Origin: Anaerolineales bacterium
GTDB taxonomy: Bacteria > Chloroflexota > Anaerolineae > Anaerolineales > Villigracilaceae
Direction of reading: 5' to 3'
DNA: 64,000 bases
NCBI GenBank assembly: GCA_019187665.1
Contig: JABARH010000004.1
Location: 124,001-188,000 of the forward strand
The notes under the pieces were generated by a model. It saw only the letters and a list, made by a program, of their open reading frames with translations, did not search any database and was not told where the DNA came from. Shown here piece after piece: positions 1 through 8,294 of this stretch (within the stretch, counting starts at the first letter, position 1; each line of letters opens with the position of its first letter). The translations under genes and the position numbers were made by a program.

Positions 1-287
1 TTACAAACACCAAATTTCCATAGTCAGTACTTCACGAAAGCGCGTATTTGGCGGTCTCTACCGCCAGGTTGCGATAGAGATCGCAACCTACGCAGGGTTT
101 TCGTGATCTACTGATAGTCACGATCCCGTGTGATGAAAATCCTATCCTGTTCATGGGCAGTACGAAGAAGAGTCTCATCATTCGCTCGGGATAGCCCAAG
201 ATCGGCGGCCAGAACCACGTCATGTCCCAACCCGCGCAGGAATCGGATTGTGATCGCGTAAGCGTCCTGATCGATCAGGAATTTCAT
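1..287 (-). pseudogene. DUF5615 (PIN-like, Mut7-C) toxin, interrupted by a MITE-like element
   Basis: Read from 287 downward the frame gives a protein beginning MKFLIDQDAYAITIRFL and ending ...FITRDRDYQ, then a TAG at 108-110 that belongs to the inserted element (59 residues). Beyond the insert, bases 1-19 resume the frame as GNLVFV, the expected continuation of DUF5615 proteins (DRDYGNLVF). The start overlaps the antitoxin stop (ATGA), the usual toxin-antitoxin coupling. DUF5615 proteins are PIN-fold putative RNases normally about 110 residues long, so this copy is broken and probably inactive; the gene runs off the window edge. Family assignment rests on my reading of motifs. Confidence 0.8.
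20..118. mobile_element. MITE-like element (89 bp, 25-113) with 5-bp target duplication
   Basis: Element 25-113 begins CAGTACTTCACGAAAG and ends as its inverted relative (reverse complement CAGTAGATCACGAAAA). It contains two internal hairpins (GGCGGT/ACCGCC and GGTTGCGAT/ATCGCAACC). ATAGT flanks it on both sides (20-24 and 114-118), a 5-bp target site duplication. No coding capacity. The same element occurs at 36637 (inverted) and, diverged and enlarged, at 10537. Confidence 0.88.
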
Positions 288-520
288 GCGGCGACCGAGT
301 GAATGTTGATGTCTTCTGCGGCAACGAGCGCAATAGCATATCTCATGCAGGCGCGGATGTCATCCAGAATCAAATCGGGATAATAATCCTTGATGACCTG
401 CTCGAAGGTGATGCCTTCATTCAACAGTTCCAGCACATTTTGCACCGTGATTCTTGTCCCGGCGATGGTCGGTTTGCCAAAGTGGATTTTAGGGTCAACG
501 ATAATTCGATCAATAGTCAT
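284..520 (-). CDS. DUF433 family antitoxin
   Basis: A 78-residue protein beginning MTIDRIIVDPKIHFGKPTI with the DUF433 signature (GKPTIAGTRITV, then a helix-turn-helix segment and DLILDDIRACMRYA). DUF433 proteins are small winged-helix antitoxins that bind DNA and neutralise a PIN-like DUF5615 partner. I chose 520 over 571 because it matches family length and is preceded by AAGAGG. Its stop overlaps the toxin start by ATGA. The upstream palindrome TTGTACAA (538-545 region) is a candidate autoregulatory site. With the toxin disrupted, the antitoxin is left as an orphan. Confidence 0.82.
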   Translation of the reverse strand: MTIDRIIVDPKIHFGKPTIAGTRITVQNVLELLNEGITFEQVIKDYYPDLILDDIRACMRYAIALVAAEDINIHSVAA

Positions 521-537
521 GGTTGCCTCTTGCCGCA

Positions 538-830
538 ATTGTACAACATTTCTATCGGTCCTCCATGACATCCCTCCTTCTATCCCTACGCCTCCTTGAC
601 CCCTCTCCCGCTGGGAGAGGGCAGGGTGAGGGTTTCCATGGCGAAGCCGCCCTCTAACGCCAGTATAATCAAACCATGAAACGGATTTCCATCCTCATTC
701 TTTTCCTTCTGCTCGCCTCCTGCGCCGCGCCGACAGAAAGCGCGCTGACTGAAACTCCCGAACCGACCGCTACAGCGCAAGCGACTGTCACTTCGACGGC
801 TGTGGCGGTGGAAAGCCTGACGTTCAACCT
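538..830 (+). repeat. Cassette head, copy A (duplicated at about 3033-3470)
   Basis: This stretch covers the antitoxin upstream region, a GC-rich hairpin (CCCCTCTCCCGCTGGGAGAGGG near 600), a TATAAT box and the first 45 codons of the lipoprotein. It recurs almost unchanged at 3033-3085 plus 3236-3470. Copy B carries about 150 extra bases in the middle and differs by a few substitutions. The sequence on either side is unrelated between copies, so the head is the duplicated unit. Confidence 0.8.
664..669 (+). promoter_or_regulatory. TATAAT -10 box, likely leaderless start
   Basis: A perfect TATAAT ends six bases before the ATG at 676, with no Shine-Dalgarno between them, so transcription would start at or next to the start codon. 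The identical arrangement stands before the second lipoprotein at 3321-3326. Confidence 0.6.
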
Positions 831-1677
831 GGAGACGGGCGAGTGCATGTACTACGGTGGAGATGCACCGATCGAGTGTGACGCTAATTCCATAACCTTT
901 GGCGCGGATCAGAGTATTACCATGACTTTGGCTGATGGGACTGTGATAGAGACTAAAGACGGGAAAAAGTGGGAGGTAGTTGTGGTAGAAGAGGAGATTG
1001 TAATCCCTCCTTATCTGCTTGACATCGAAATACCATTTTCGGCTCCAGAATCTTGGGAGAGCATGCCGAGAGTCAACATGGAAGATGTACTGTCGGGAGC
1101 GTTTGCAGCTGCCATGCGCAAAGCATATGAAGATGGCAAAGTTCCTCAATTTGGACCTGATGTTCCTCCATTCTCATTCAGTCTGATTGACCCGGCTACC
1201 AATCCGACAGTGAAAATTGATGGATTCGGGGCTATGTATAGAAGTAGTACTGTAGGCAAGGATAGACAAGATTATATGACCGGAATGTTCATTGGTGTAG
1301 ATGAGGACGGTGTTGATTCGAAAATATTTAATGTTCAATACATTAATACGGGTAGTGGTGCAGAAATTTTGATTAGTAGTGGTGGTATTGATACTTGGTG
1401 GGCTGGGAACTTGAATATCCTGGGACAGATGTTTAATATTAGTCAAAATAAACTGAAAATGGTCTCACCTGCATACTATGCAAGTAGTGAAGTTTGCGCA
1501 AAAGTTGCTTCAAATCCTAGTAAGAGTCCGAACGTTGTAGCAAGTTGCGTGGATTACGTTGAACAATATCAGGCCAGGGTACAACAACTAGTGGAACAGT
1601 GGAAAAAGACAGGGGTTTTCCCGAGAGAACTTTCAGCAATACCACTAGAAATGGTTCCCGTTAACTTTACTCCATAA
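676..1677 (+). CDS. Secreted lipoprotein, cassette A, function unknown
   Basis: A 333-residue protein with a lipoprotein signal peptide (KR charge, ILILFLLL core, lipobox LASC with the Cys near residue 16) and a Thr/Ala-rich linker to about residue 45, so it is probably anchored outside the membrane. The rest matches nothing I recognise. Residues 1-45 are almost identical to the lipoprotein at 3333, but the bodies are unrelated. Its C-terminus (QLVEQWKKTGVFPRELSAIP) resembles the end of the next gene product (AMEWVSTRKLPDKLSNYPLL), suggesting a shared C-terminal domain. No RBS; start set by the TATAAT box and signal peptide. Confidence 0.75.
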   Translation: MKRISILILFLLLASCAAPTESALTETPEPTATAQATVTSTAVAVESLTFNLETGECMYYGGDAPIECDANSITFGADQSITMTLADGTVIETKDGKKWEVVVVEEEIVIPPYLLDIEIPFSAPESWESMPRVNMEDVLSGAFAAAMRKAYEDGKVPQFGPDVPPFSFSLIDPATNPTVKIDGFGAMYRSSTVGKDRQDYMTGMFIGVDEDGVDSKIFNVQYINTGSGAEILISSGGIDTWWAGNLNILGQMFNISQNKLKMVSPAYYASSEVCAKVASNPSKSPNVVASCVDYVEQYQARVQQLVEQWKKTGVFPRELSAIPLEMVPVNFTP

Positions 1678-1699
1678 CTGGCATGCAATAACGGTGTGT

Positions 1700-1705
1700 T
1701 ATGCT
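1700..1705 (+). promoter_or_regulatory. TATGCT -10-like box before the 1712 gene
   Basis: TATGCT ends six bases upstream of the ATG at 1712, the same spacing as the TATAAT boxes of both lipoproteins, again hinting at a leaderless transcript. No convincing -35. Confidence 0.35.
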
Positions 1706-1711
1706 GTAGAG

Positions 1712-2392
1712 ATGAAGTTGTTTTTGGCAGCCTTGATATGTGTCGGAGTGGTTGGTGTTGGTTATTATTGGGTAAGGGGGTTCGTGAGCTCAGGTAAATG
1801 GCAGTATTCAGAGCTCCCATTGGTTAAATGGGATAGTTGGCTTGGACAACTGGTTGTTGATACTCTCGTTTGGAATGAAAAATTGTTAAAAACGGGAGAT
1901 AAATATAAAGAGCTGGGATTAACGCGGGTAAGCATGAATGTGGAGAATTACAAGAGACATGGTTATGTTGGACTTACAATAGAACCTAAACCTGTTGGAG
2001 AAGATTATATTTTTTCAAAGCCGTATAGATTGCTAGGATATTCCGCTACCATAAAGGAAGGGATGGAAATGGTCTTGATTTACGTAGGTTGGAAAAGTGC
2101 AGATGGCAAATTGGGAATTATCACTTATGTTGTACCTCGGGAAATATATGAATGGTCAGATTTTGAAATGCGGATCCAAGAGATGTTGACTGACGAAACC
2201 AAAAGACCATTAATGCCAGTGGTTATGATCGAGAACATAGAAAAATGTATAGAACTTACTGGCGTGGAGCGGGGTTATTGCACTTGGTTTGAAAACAATC
2301 GTGAGAGGATATTCGATTTAGCTATGGAATGGGTATCTACTCGAAAATTACCTGACAAACTAAGCAATTACCCATTACTTATAAACTGGTAA
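1712..2392 (+). CDS. Membrane-anchored protein, cassette A, function unknown
   Basis: A 226-residue protein with one N-terminal hydrophobic segment (FLAALICVGVVGVGYYWV) and a hydrophilic remainder, so probably tethered to the outer face of the membrane. I recognise no family. The last 45 residues carry two Cys (CIELTGVERGYCTW) and a tail similar to that of the upstream lipoprotein. Base composition is AT-richer than the rest of the window, as for all cassette genes, which suggests acquisition by transfer. It occupies the same slot as the 4352 gene but the sequences do not align. Confidence 0.65.
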   Translation: MKLFLAALICVGVVGVGYYWVRGFVSSGKWQYSELPLVKWDSWLGQLVVDTLVWNEKLLKTGDKYKELGLTRVSMNVENYKRHGYVGLTIEPKPVGEDYIFSKPYRLLGYSATIKEGMEMVLIYVGWKSADGKLGIITYVVPREIYEWSDFEMRIQEMLTDETKRPLMPVVMIENIEKCIELTGVERGYCTWFENNRERIFDLAMEWVSTRKLPDKLSNYPLLINW

Positions 2393-2397
2393 TCATA

Positions 2398-3084
2398 ATG
2401 GTTAAACTGATTCATACTCTTCTGATATTTGGACTTGTGAGTGTGGGACTGTTTGTGAGCGCTCGGATAGTAATTGCAACTGAATGTTGTAATGATTCGT
2501 ATTGCGATGGAGCAACGTGTAAAAACCCAGGCAGTCCTTGTCCACCAGAAAAGGTGGGTAGTATATGGATTGGAGGATGGGGACAGTGCTCTTTGGGCGG
2601 GACTAATTGCGGGATTGGGGTAGGGGCACAATGTCCATCGCCTTACACCTGTGTAAACGGAGATTGTGTATTGGGTAGTCCGGCTCCGAGTGGGGGCGGT
2701 GGGGGAGGGACTAGCACGGCGTGTGGCAATGCGGCGTATCCAGCGTGTTCGGGGGTCTGTAGCGGCGGGGATGTGTGTAAAGCGATTGCGGCGACGGGAT
2801 CGTGTAATTGCGCTCCGCCAGCGTCGTGTAGTGATTATGTGCCTACTCCTAATTTGTTACCGACTGTCAGAGTGAGTCCGACTACAGCCAGGTTGCGCTG
2901 GAGTGCGCTAGATACAGCGACATACCCGTATGTAGAGCGGATCGCACTGGTCGTTGAGGATAATGCAGTTAACTTTAATTTGTGTAAACAGGCGGCATTA
3001 CTGGGCAATGCGAGCGCCAACTGCGTGCCTCAATGTACAACATTTCTACAGGCTCTCCATGACATCCCTCCTTCCATCCCATAG
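2398..3084 (+). CDS. Cys-rich secreted protein, cassette A, truncated
   Basis: A 228-residue product with a signal peptide, about 20 Cys in Dickkopf-like spacing (CCNDSYCDGATC, CSGVCSGGDVC), a poly-Gly linker and the start of what looks like a fibronectin type III domain (VRVSPTTARLRWSAL). The last residues (QCTTFLQALHDIPPSIP) are translated from the duplicated antitoxin-promoter fragment. The original gene must therefore have been longer and was cut where cassette B begins. Extracellular role; disulfide-rich. Probably a non-functional remnant, although the reading frame is intact. Confidence 0.65.
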   Translation: MVKLIHTLLIFGLVSVGLFVSARIVIATECCNDSYCDGATCKNPGSPCPPEKVGSIWIGGWGQCSLGGTNCGIGVGAQCPSPYTCVNGDCVLGSPAPSGGGGGGTSTACGNAAYPACSGVCSGGDVCKAIAATGSCNCAPPASCSDYVPTPNLLPTVRVSPTTARLRWSALDTATYPYVERIALVVEDNAVNFNLCKQAALLGNASANCVPQCTTFLQALHDIPPSIP

Positions 3085-3470
3085 TTTTCTAAAAGTCGGA
3101 GATTCCTCAACGCGAGTTACGCCAATCAGCGAATGACGCGAATACACCCAGGAAAATTCGCGAAATTCGCCTATTCGCGGCATTCGCGTTCCAAACCCGC
3201 CGGTTTGTCAAGCGACTTTGAAAAGATCATACCTTCCATCCTGACGCCTCCTTGACCCCTCTCCCGCTGGGAGAGGGCAGGGTGAGGGTTTCCATGGCGA
3301 AGCCGCCCTGTCCTACCAGTTATAATCAAGCCATGAAACGAACATCCATCCTCATTCTTTTTCTTCTGCTCGCCTCCTGCGCCGCGCCGACAGAAAGCGC
3401 GCTGACAGAAACCCCCGAAGCGACCGCTACCGCGCAAGCGACTGTCACTTCGACGGCTGTGGCGGTGGTA
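3033..3470 (+). repeat. Cassette head, copy B
   Basis: Second copy of the 538-830 segment, including the TGTACAAC..CTCCATGACATCCCTCC fragment of the antitoxin upstream region (3033-3080), a 150-base insertion rich in GAATTCGC-type words (about 3085-3235), the GC-rich hairpin, TATAAT at 3321-3326 and the lipoprotein head. No gene lies in 3085-3332. Confidence 0.78.
3321..3326 (+). promoter_or_regulatory. TATAAT -10 box, likely leaderless start (copy B)
   Basis: Perfect TATAAT six bases before the ATG at 3333, conserved with copy A at 664-669. Confidence 0.6.
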
Positions 3471-4319
3471 GCGCTGACGGCGACGCCGGAAGCAATTGGT
3501 CCAAACACAATTGCTACCGAGTCAATGGGTTGTTTTAAGAGCGACATGTGTCTGGGATTAGAAGTCGTGGACGGCTCGGCCAGATACACGGAGCTACTCG
3601 GGGCGTTTGCGGGAGCGTATGAGAACAGAACCTGGATGGGTGGCATCAAAACGGCCGAACAATTTCGTGCCTTTCTCAAAACTAGTATGCACCCAGACCC
3701 TGAGACTGGTGAAATGAAGCCGTATTGGGTGCCGCTAGAACGAAACGGGGGGACATTCAAAATATTGCAGGGGAATGGGAGTGCTACGGGGGGGATCTTT
3801 TCGGATAAAAACCCTGCGGTTGTTGAGGCAGAAGGATTTTTCCTGGACGATATCGCGTTTGTCGCGGCATCAAAAGCGCAAATGGATGAGAACGAGGGAG
3901 GCATTGCTGATTGGATCAAGAAAATGGAAGAGCAGAATGGGAGAAATGCACTCATTAAAACAAGTAGCGTCCCAATAGAAAAATGGGGATTGGTGTTGGT
4001 TGACGGTCAACTAGTTTTTGTGGGACTGAATAATAGCATACCTACTAACCCTGATTTGCAAAAAAATAGGTTGCTTGGACAGGTTGATACAAAGAGAGAT
4101 GCACAGATAATGAGTGCAATGTGGGAACTGTATACGAGGGTGTATGGTAGATTTGCGAATGTTAAAGATCACATAAGCAACTCCGCATTAGAGCCTGATT
4201 CAAATAAATGGGACCGACCGTATTTATGTATAGCAGGATTGAGCGGGATGTGTGAGGGGAGAAGCCCGGTTTGGTTTGCGGGGGAGAATGCTTTGTTTGT
4301 GCCAGTAACAGTAGAGTAG
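3333..4319 (+). CDS. Secreted lipoprotein, cassette B, function unknown
   Basis: A 328-residue lipoprotein. The head (signal peptide, lipobox LASC, Thr/Ala linker to about residue 48) is nearly identical to that of the 676 lipoprotein, while the remaining 280 residues are unrelated to it and to any family I know. The body contains scattered Cys, and the C-terminal part reads PYLCIAGLSGMCEGRSP. A constant exported head on a variable body is reminiscent of surface-variation or polymorphic-effector cassettes, but no toxin motif is visible. Confidence 0.72.
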   Translation: MKRTSILILFLLLASCAAPTESALTETPEATATAQATVTSTAVAVVALTATPEAIGPNTIATESMGCFKSDMCLGLEVVDGSARYTELLGAFAGAYENRTWMGGIKTAEQFRAFLKTSMHPDPETGEMKPYWVPLERNGGTFKILQGNGSATGGIFSDKNPAVVEAEGFFLDDIAFVAASKAQMDENEGGIADWIKKMEEQNGRNALIKTSSVPIEKWGLVLVDGQLVFVGLNNSIPTNPDLQKNRLLGQVDTKRDAQIMSAMWELYTRVYGRFANVKDHISNSALEPDSNKWDRPYLCIAGLSGMCEGRSPVWFAGENALFVPVTVE

Positions 4320-4351
4320 AGTTTTGCGACTAGATTTGATATCGTGGATGA

Positions 4352-4879
4352 ATGAAGAGGTGGCTGTTGGGTTTGGGAGTAATTTTATTACTATTGGTTG
4401 CGGCTGTTTTGGCAATGCAAGGGGTAGTGGTGGGTAGGGGATATGTGATTGTGGGAGGAAAAGTAGTTGAGGTAAGGGATAGGCAAAGATTGGCAAGTGT
4501 AGTGAAAAGTATCCAGGAGGCGGGGGGAGTGATAGGGACGATACTGTGGGTTAAGCCAGGAGTTGACCTGCAGGCTACCTACGTGGGCACGATCCCTTCG
4601 CAAAACAAGCCAATCGTTGCAATATCGGGTTGTAGGGAGCCAAAAAAACTCCTGGGTCTGGTCTCCCTGGTGCAGGTAGATATTGACCCAGAGTTTGTCG
4701 AGCGAGTGTGGGGGGCGGGCGAGGTGGATCGGCGGATTAACGGGCTGATGTTGCAGTGCCTGATCTATGGGATGAGCAACGGTGAAGAAGCCACATTTAA
4801 GCAGGCTGTAGCAGAAGCTGTTAAGACGATGGAGGGAGTAGTGATGTTTGGTGTAATGAACGGAGGGCAAAGCGAGTGA
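4352..4879 (+). CDS. Membrane-anchored protein, cassette B, function unknown
   Basis: A 175-residue protein with one N-terminal hydrophobic helix (LLGLGVILLLLVAAVLAM) followed by a small soluble domain with two Cys (SGCREPKK, LQCLIYGM). It holds the position that the 1712 gene holds in cassette A. Its stop overlaps the next ATG, indicating coupled translation with the Cys-rich gene. No family recognised. Confidence 0.6.
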   Translation: MKRWLLGLGVILLLLVAAVLAMQGVVVGRGYVIVGGKVVEVRDRQRLASVVKSIQEAGGVIGTILWVKPGVDLQATYVGTIPSQNKPIVAISGCREPKKLLGLVSLVQVDIDPEFVERVWGAGEVDRRINGLMLQCLIYGMSNGEEATFKQAVAEAVKTMEGVVMFGVMNGGQSE

Positions 4880-5439
4880 AGAGAATATTGAGCTGGTTGG
4901 TAATTTTGGGGGGAATTTGTCTGATGATAGGTGTGGGAAGGGTTAGGGCGGCGTGCAACGGAACTTTGACTTGTCAGGTACTTGATAAAGTTGTGGGTTG
5001 TACGTCGGTGGGTGCAAAAATGATTCCGTGTGTGGATAACGGCACTGCGTGTGTGTGGGACAGCGCGTGTCAATATTGTCCTGCATTTGGGGGTGATTGT
5101 AGCGGGACGTCGGATGGGGGTGGGGGTGGAGGGACGAGCACGGCGTGTGGCAATGCGGCGGCACCAGCGTGCGAGGGAGCTTGTAGCGGGGGGCAGGTGT
5201 GTCGGAATGTTAGTGGGAGTTGTGCGTGTCGGACAGCTAATAGTTGCGACGACTATGTGAGCCAGCCAGGGAATATCAGTATCACGCGGGTATCGCCGAC
5301 CTCGGCTGATGATTTTGTCGAAGTTATATTCCGTGTCACCTTTCGAGCGCAGATTCAGATGGATTGTTTGGATCGTAGAACACGGTCACGCGTGAACCGG
5401 CGGGGTAACGCGCTACGGTCGCCTGCGCCTCACCAATAA
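4876..5439 (+). CDS. Cys-rich secreted protein, cassette B, truncated
   Basis: Paralogue of the 2398 product: signal peptide, Cys-rich segment, poly-Gly linker, the shared block (TSTACGNAAAPACEGACSGGQVC) and the beginning of the fibronectin-like domain (ISITRVSPTS). From about 5320 it runs antisense into the DUF3592 gene, so the last 40 residues are fortuitous. Truncation falls at almost the same residue as in copy A, which suggests both derive from the same shortened donor or that recombination favours this spot. Confidence 0.6.
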   Translation: MKRILSWLVILGGICLMIGVGRVRAACNGTLTCQVLDKVVGCTSVGAKMIPCVDNGTACVWDSACQYCPAFGGDCSGTSDGGGGGGTSTACGNAAAPACEGACSGGQVCRNVSGSCACRTANSCDDYVSQPGNISITRVSPTSADDFVEVIFRVTFRAQIQMDCLDRRTRSRVNRRGNALRSPAPHQ

Positions 5440-5752
5440 TGCGGACGCTCATGAATTTATCCCCGGCCTTGATGCGCTGACTTTGGTACGATTTTCCGTT
5501 CACTTCATATTGATAGACAACGGCCGGATAATCCGAACGGCTTCGCCCGCTGTGCCGCACCTTCACAGACGAAGACAGCACAACCCCGGAGGTGGACGAC
5601 CACGACTGCGCGGATGCGCGCAGCGTGTTGCCTTGCTGGTAGCGGCGATAAAAGAAAATTCCGAATCCAATTAAGAATAGTAGTGGCACGATCACAGCGC
5701 ACGCGCCGCCTGCAATGGAGAGCAAAACACCCAATCCAGTAATGATTTCCAT
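5336..5752 (-). CDS. DUF3592 membrane protein
   Basis: A 138-residue protein with one long N-terminal membrane helix (residues 5-35), a short basic stretch and a DUF3592-type beta domain (YPAVVYQYEVNGKSYQSQRI, then VARYPAGSRVTVFYDPNNP). Function of the family is unknown. I chose the start at 5752 because GGAG lies eight bases upstream; an in-frame ATG at 5770 is possible. It is divergent from the formate dehydrogenase operon and its 3' end overlaps the truncated Cys-rich gene. Confidence 0.78.
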   Translation of the reverse strand: MEIITGLGVLLSIAGGACAVIVPLLFLIGFGIFFYRRYQQGNTLRASAQSWSSTSGVVLSSSVKVRHSGRSRSDYPAVVYQYEVNGKSYQSQRIKAGDKFMSVRIIGEAQATVARYPAGSRVTVFYDPNNPSESALER

Positions 5753-5806
5753 GAGTTTCTCCTTTTTCATCAGTAAATAGGCAATGGCGGAAGTGATTAT
5801 ACTCAC

Positions 5807-5835
5807 TTGTCGAACATCCTGACTTGTCCTATACT
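5807..5835 (+). promoter_or_regulatory. Candidate sigma-70 promoter for the formate dehydrogenase operon
   Basis: TTGTCG at 5807-5812 and TATACT at 5830-5835 are separated by 17 bases, followed by AGGAG (5842-5846) before the ATG at 5852. Confidence 0.45.
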
Positions 5836-5851
5836 TGAGTCAGGAGTTTCC

Positions 5852-7564
5852 ATGCCAGACTTCGACCTCGCCCCCCTTACCCCTGCAATCGAAAAATACA
5901 TTCCGCTTGGCCGTCCCGGTTTATTGCCCGCCCTGCACGCCGCGCAAAAAATATACGGCTGGATTCCCGAATCCGTCGCGGCCGAGATCGCCAGACATCT
6001 GCGCGTGCCGCTGGCGGATGTGCATGGCGTGATCGAATTCTATTCCATGTTTTACAACGAGCCAACCAGCAGGCGCGTGATCCGCGTGTGTACCGATATT
6101 GTGTGCGGACTCAAAGGCGGGGATGGGATTTTGAATCGTCTCTGCGAGAAACACGGACTACAGCCGCATCAGACGACGGGCGACCTGTCTCTGACCATTG
6201 AGTCGAGCCCCTGTCTGGGGTTGTGCGAACACGCCCCAAACGCGCTGGTCGGCGATGAGGCGGAGACGGACATTGATCCGAAAAAAGATTCTCACATGTT
6301 GGGACGCCCCCCTTCGTGGGTTTACGGCCCGATACGTTTGTTGACCGCGCGTTGCGGGAACGGGACCGCCTCACTGGAACAATATGGCCGGTACGAGGCC
6401 CTCGCCAAGGCCCTGAGCATGCGGCCGGAGGAGATCGTCCGTGAGGTGAAAGCCTCGGGCTTGTTTGGGCGCGGCGGCGCGGCCTTTCCGACCCAGATCA
6501 AGTGGGAAAGCGTGGCGGCGGAAAAAGCGGACCAGAAATACATCGTTTGTAATGCCGATGAATCCGAACCTGGCACATTTAAGGATCGCATCCTGTTATT
6601 GGACGATCCGCACTGTACGATCGAGGGAATGTTGATCGCGGCCCTGGCTGTGGGCGCGAGCAAGGGATACATTTATGTGCGCGGCGAATATCCCTATATC
6701 ATTCCGCCGCTGGAAAACGCGCTGCGCGAAGCGCGTGAGGCCGGCTGGTTGGGCGGGAATATTCTCGGTTCGGGTTTTTCTTTCGATATTGAAATCCGCG
6801 TCGGCGCGGGCGCGTATATCTGCGGCGAGGAAACAGCCTTGTTCGAGTCGATTGAGGGCAAACGCGGCTTTCCGCGCGTCAAGCCGCCCTTTCCAACGAC
6901 GCACGGCCTGTTCGGCCGGCCGACCGTGATCAACAATGTCGAGACGCTTTGCAACGTGCCGTTGATCATCTCCCAGGGTTCGGCGGAATATTGCAAGTTG
7001 GGGACTGCCAAATCGCCGGGGCCAAAGTTGTTCTGTCTTTCCGGCGACGTGGAGCGTCCGGGACTGTACGAGGCCCCATTTGGCGTGACGCTGGGGGAAT
7101 TACTGGAAATGGCGGGCGGAATTCCGGGCAATAAACAATTACAGGCGATCCTGCTGGGCGGCGCGGCCGGCGCGTTTGCCACGCCCGATCAGCTCGACGT
7201 GAAAATGACCTTCGAAGACTTGCGCGCGGCCGGGCTGCCGCTTGGCTCGGGCGTGGTGATGGTCTTCGACGAGACGCGCGACATGCGCGAGGCGTTGAAT
7301 CGACTCGGCCATTTCTTCGCGCACGAATCCTGCGGCAAGTGTTATCCCTGCCAGATGGGCACACAGCGTCAAAAAGAAATTTTGGAGCGCGTAGCCAGCG
7401 GGAAGACTTTGCCGGATGATATGATCCGCCTGCAAGATGTCGGCTGGACGATGACGGACGCGAGTCTGTGCGGGCTGGGGCAGACGGCGGCCAGCGCGGT
7501 CTTGTCTGCGATCAAGTTGTGGCCGGAATTATTTGTTGAAGGTCAAAAGTCGAAAGTCGGCTGA
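5852..7564 (+). CDS. NuoE-NuoF fusion, NAD-binding diaphorase subunit of formate dehydrogenase
   Basis: A 570-residue fusion. Residues 1-150 are NuoE-like with the thioredoxin-fold [2Fe-2S] Cys pairs (CTDIVC and CLGLC). From about 200 it is NuoF-like: Gly-rich NADH/FMN site ([29 protein letters not shown]), [11 protein letters not shown], and the [4Fe-4S] motif ESCGKCYPC with the fourth Cys in DASLCGLG. It should pass electrons between the formate dehydrogenase subunit and NAD(P). Comparable fusions occur in bacterial NAD-dependent formate dehydrogenases and bidirectional hydrogenases. Start at 5852 chosen for AGGAG. The 3' end runs into a period-7 repeat (7545-7590), which supplies the last codons (GQKSKVG). 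Confidence 0.92.
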   Translation: MPDFDLAPLTPAIEKYIPLGRPGLLPALHAAQKIYGWIPESVAAEIARHLRVPLADVHGVIEFYSMFYNEPTSRRVIRVCTDIVCGLKGGDGILNRLCEKHGLQPHQTTGDLSLTIESSPCLGLCEHAPNALVGDEAETDIDPKKDSHMLGRPPSWVYGPIRLLTARCGNGTASLEQYGRYEALAKALSMRPEEIVREVKASGLFGRGGAAFPTQIKWESVAAEKADQKYIVCNADESEPGTFKDRILLLDDPHCTIEGMLIAALAVGASKGYIYVRGEYPYIIPPLENALREAREAGWLGGNILGSGFSFDIEIRVGAGAYICGEETALFESIEGKRGFPRVKPPFPTTHGLFGRPTVINNVETLCNVPLIISQGSAEYCKLGTAKSPGPKLFCLSGDVERPGLYEAPFGVTLGELLEMAGGIPGNKQLQAILLGGAAGAFATPDQLDVKMTFEDLRAAGLPLGSGVVMVFDETRDMREALNRLGHFFAHESCGKCYPCQMGTQRQKEILERVASGKTLPDDMIRLQDVGWTMTDASLCGLGQTAASAVLSAIKLWPELFVEGQKSKVG

Positions 7565-7590
7565 CCTTCGACTTTTGACCTTTGACTCGC
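7544..7590 (+). repeat. Inverted TTGACC/CGACTTT repeat at the NuoEF stop
   Basis: GGTCAAAAGTCGAAAGTC is followed by GACCTTCGACTTTTGACC, forming a hairpin over the stop codon. It belongs to the same word family as 8284-8375. Confidence 0.7.
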
Positions 7591-7601
7591 AAGGTGAAAT
7601 T

Positions 7602-8294
7602 ATGGCAATCACATTAGTAATAGATGGAAAAGAAATAACTGCCGACGATGGTATGACATTGTTGGATGCCGCCCGCGAAAACGGGATCGACATCCCGACC
7701 ATCTGCTTCCACGAGGCGACGACGGCCAACGGCCTGTGCCGCATTTGCGTTGTCGAAGTGGAGGGGATGCGCCTGCTCCAACCGTCGTGCATCGTCAAGG
7801 CGGCGGACCAGATGAAAGTCCAGACGCGCAGCGAACGCGTGGAGCGCGCGCGCAAAACGATCCTTGAGATGCTGGCCTCCACCATGGATCTGTCCGACGC
7901 GCCCGCCATCCTGACGATGATGGACGAATACGGCGCGGACGCGGCGCGCTTCCCCGGCGCGGCACGGCGTGAGTCCGAGGTCAAGGATGACAACCCGATG
8001 TACATCCGCGATTATTCGAAGTGTTTATTGTGCTGGCGTTGCGTGCAGGTTTGCGCGGAGGACGCACAGTACACCTACGCCATCAACTTCGAAGGACGCG
8101 GCTTCAAAACGCAGATCGGAACATTCTTCGACAGGCCCATCCCCGAAACAACCTGCGTGTTGTGCGGTCAGTGCGTAGGAGTGTGCCCGACCGGCGCGCT
8201 GAAAGCGAAGCGCGAGTTTTTGCTGGAGCAGGGGATGAGCCCGCAGGAGATCAGTGTGTTGAATACTGGGCGAAAAAGAAGGTCGAAAGCTTAA
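7602..8294 (+). CDS. Ferredoxin-type Fe-S subunit of formate dehydrogenase
   Basis: A 230-residue electron-transfer subunit resembling the N-terminus of NuoG/HoxU. A [2Fe-2S] plant-type ferredoxin domain comes first ([17 protein letters not shown], then QPSC), followed by two C-terminal [4Fe-4S] clusters ([11 protein letters not shown] and [11 protein letters not shown]). It would bridge the molybdo/tungsto catalytic subunit and the NuoEF flavoprotein. In the operon it sits between the two. Lies in the cytoplasm; no signal peptide. Confidence 0.9.
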   Translation: MAITLVIDGKEITADDGMTLLDAARENGIDIPTICFHEATTANGLCRICVVEVEGMRLLQPSCIVKAADQMKVQTRSERVERARKTILEMLASTMDLSDAPAILTMMDEYGADAARFPGAARRESEVKDDNPMYIRDYSKCLLCWRCVQVCAEDAQYTYAINFEGRGFKTQIGTFFDRPIPETTCVLCGQCVGVCPTGALKAKREFLLEQGMSPQEISVLNTGRKRRSKA

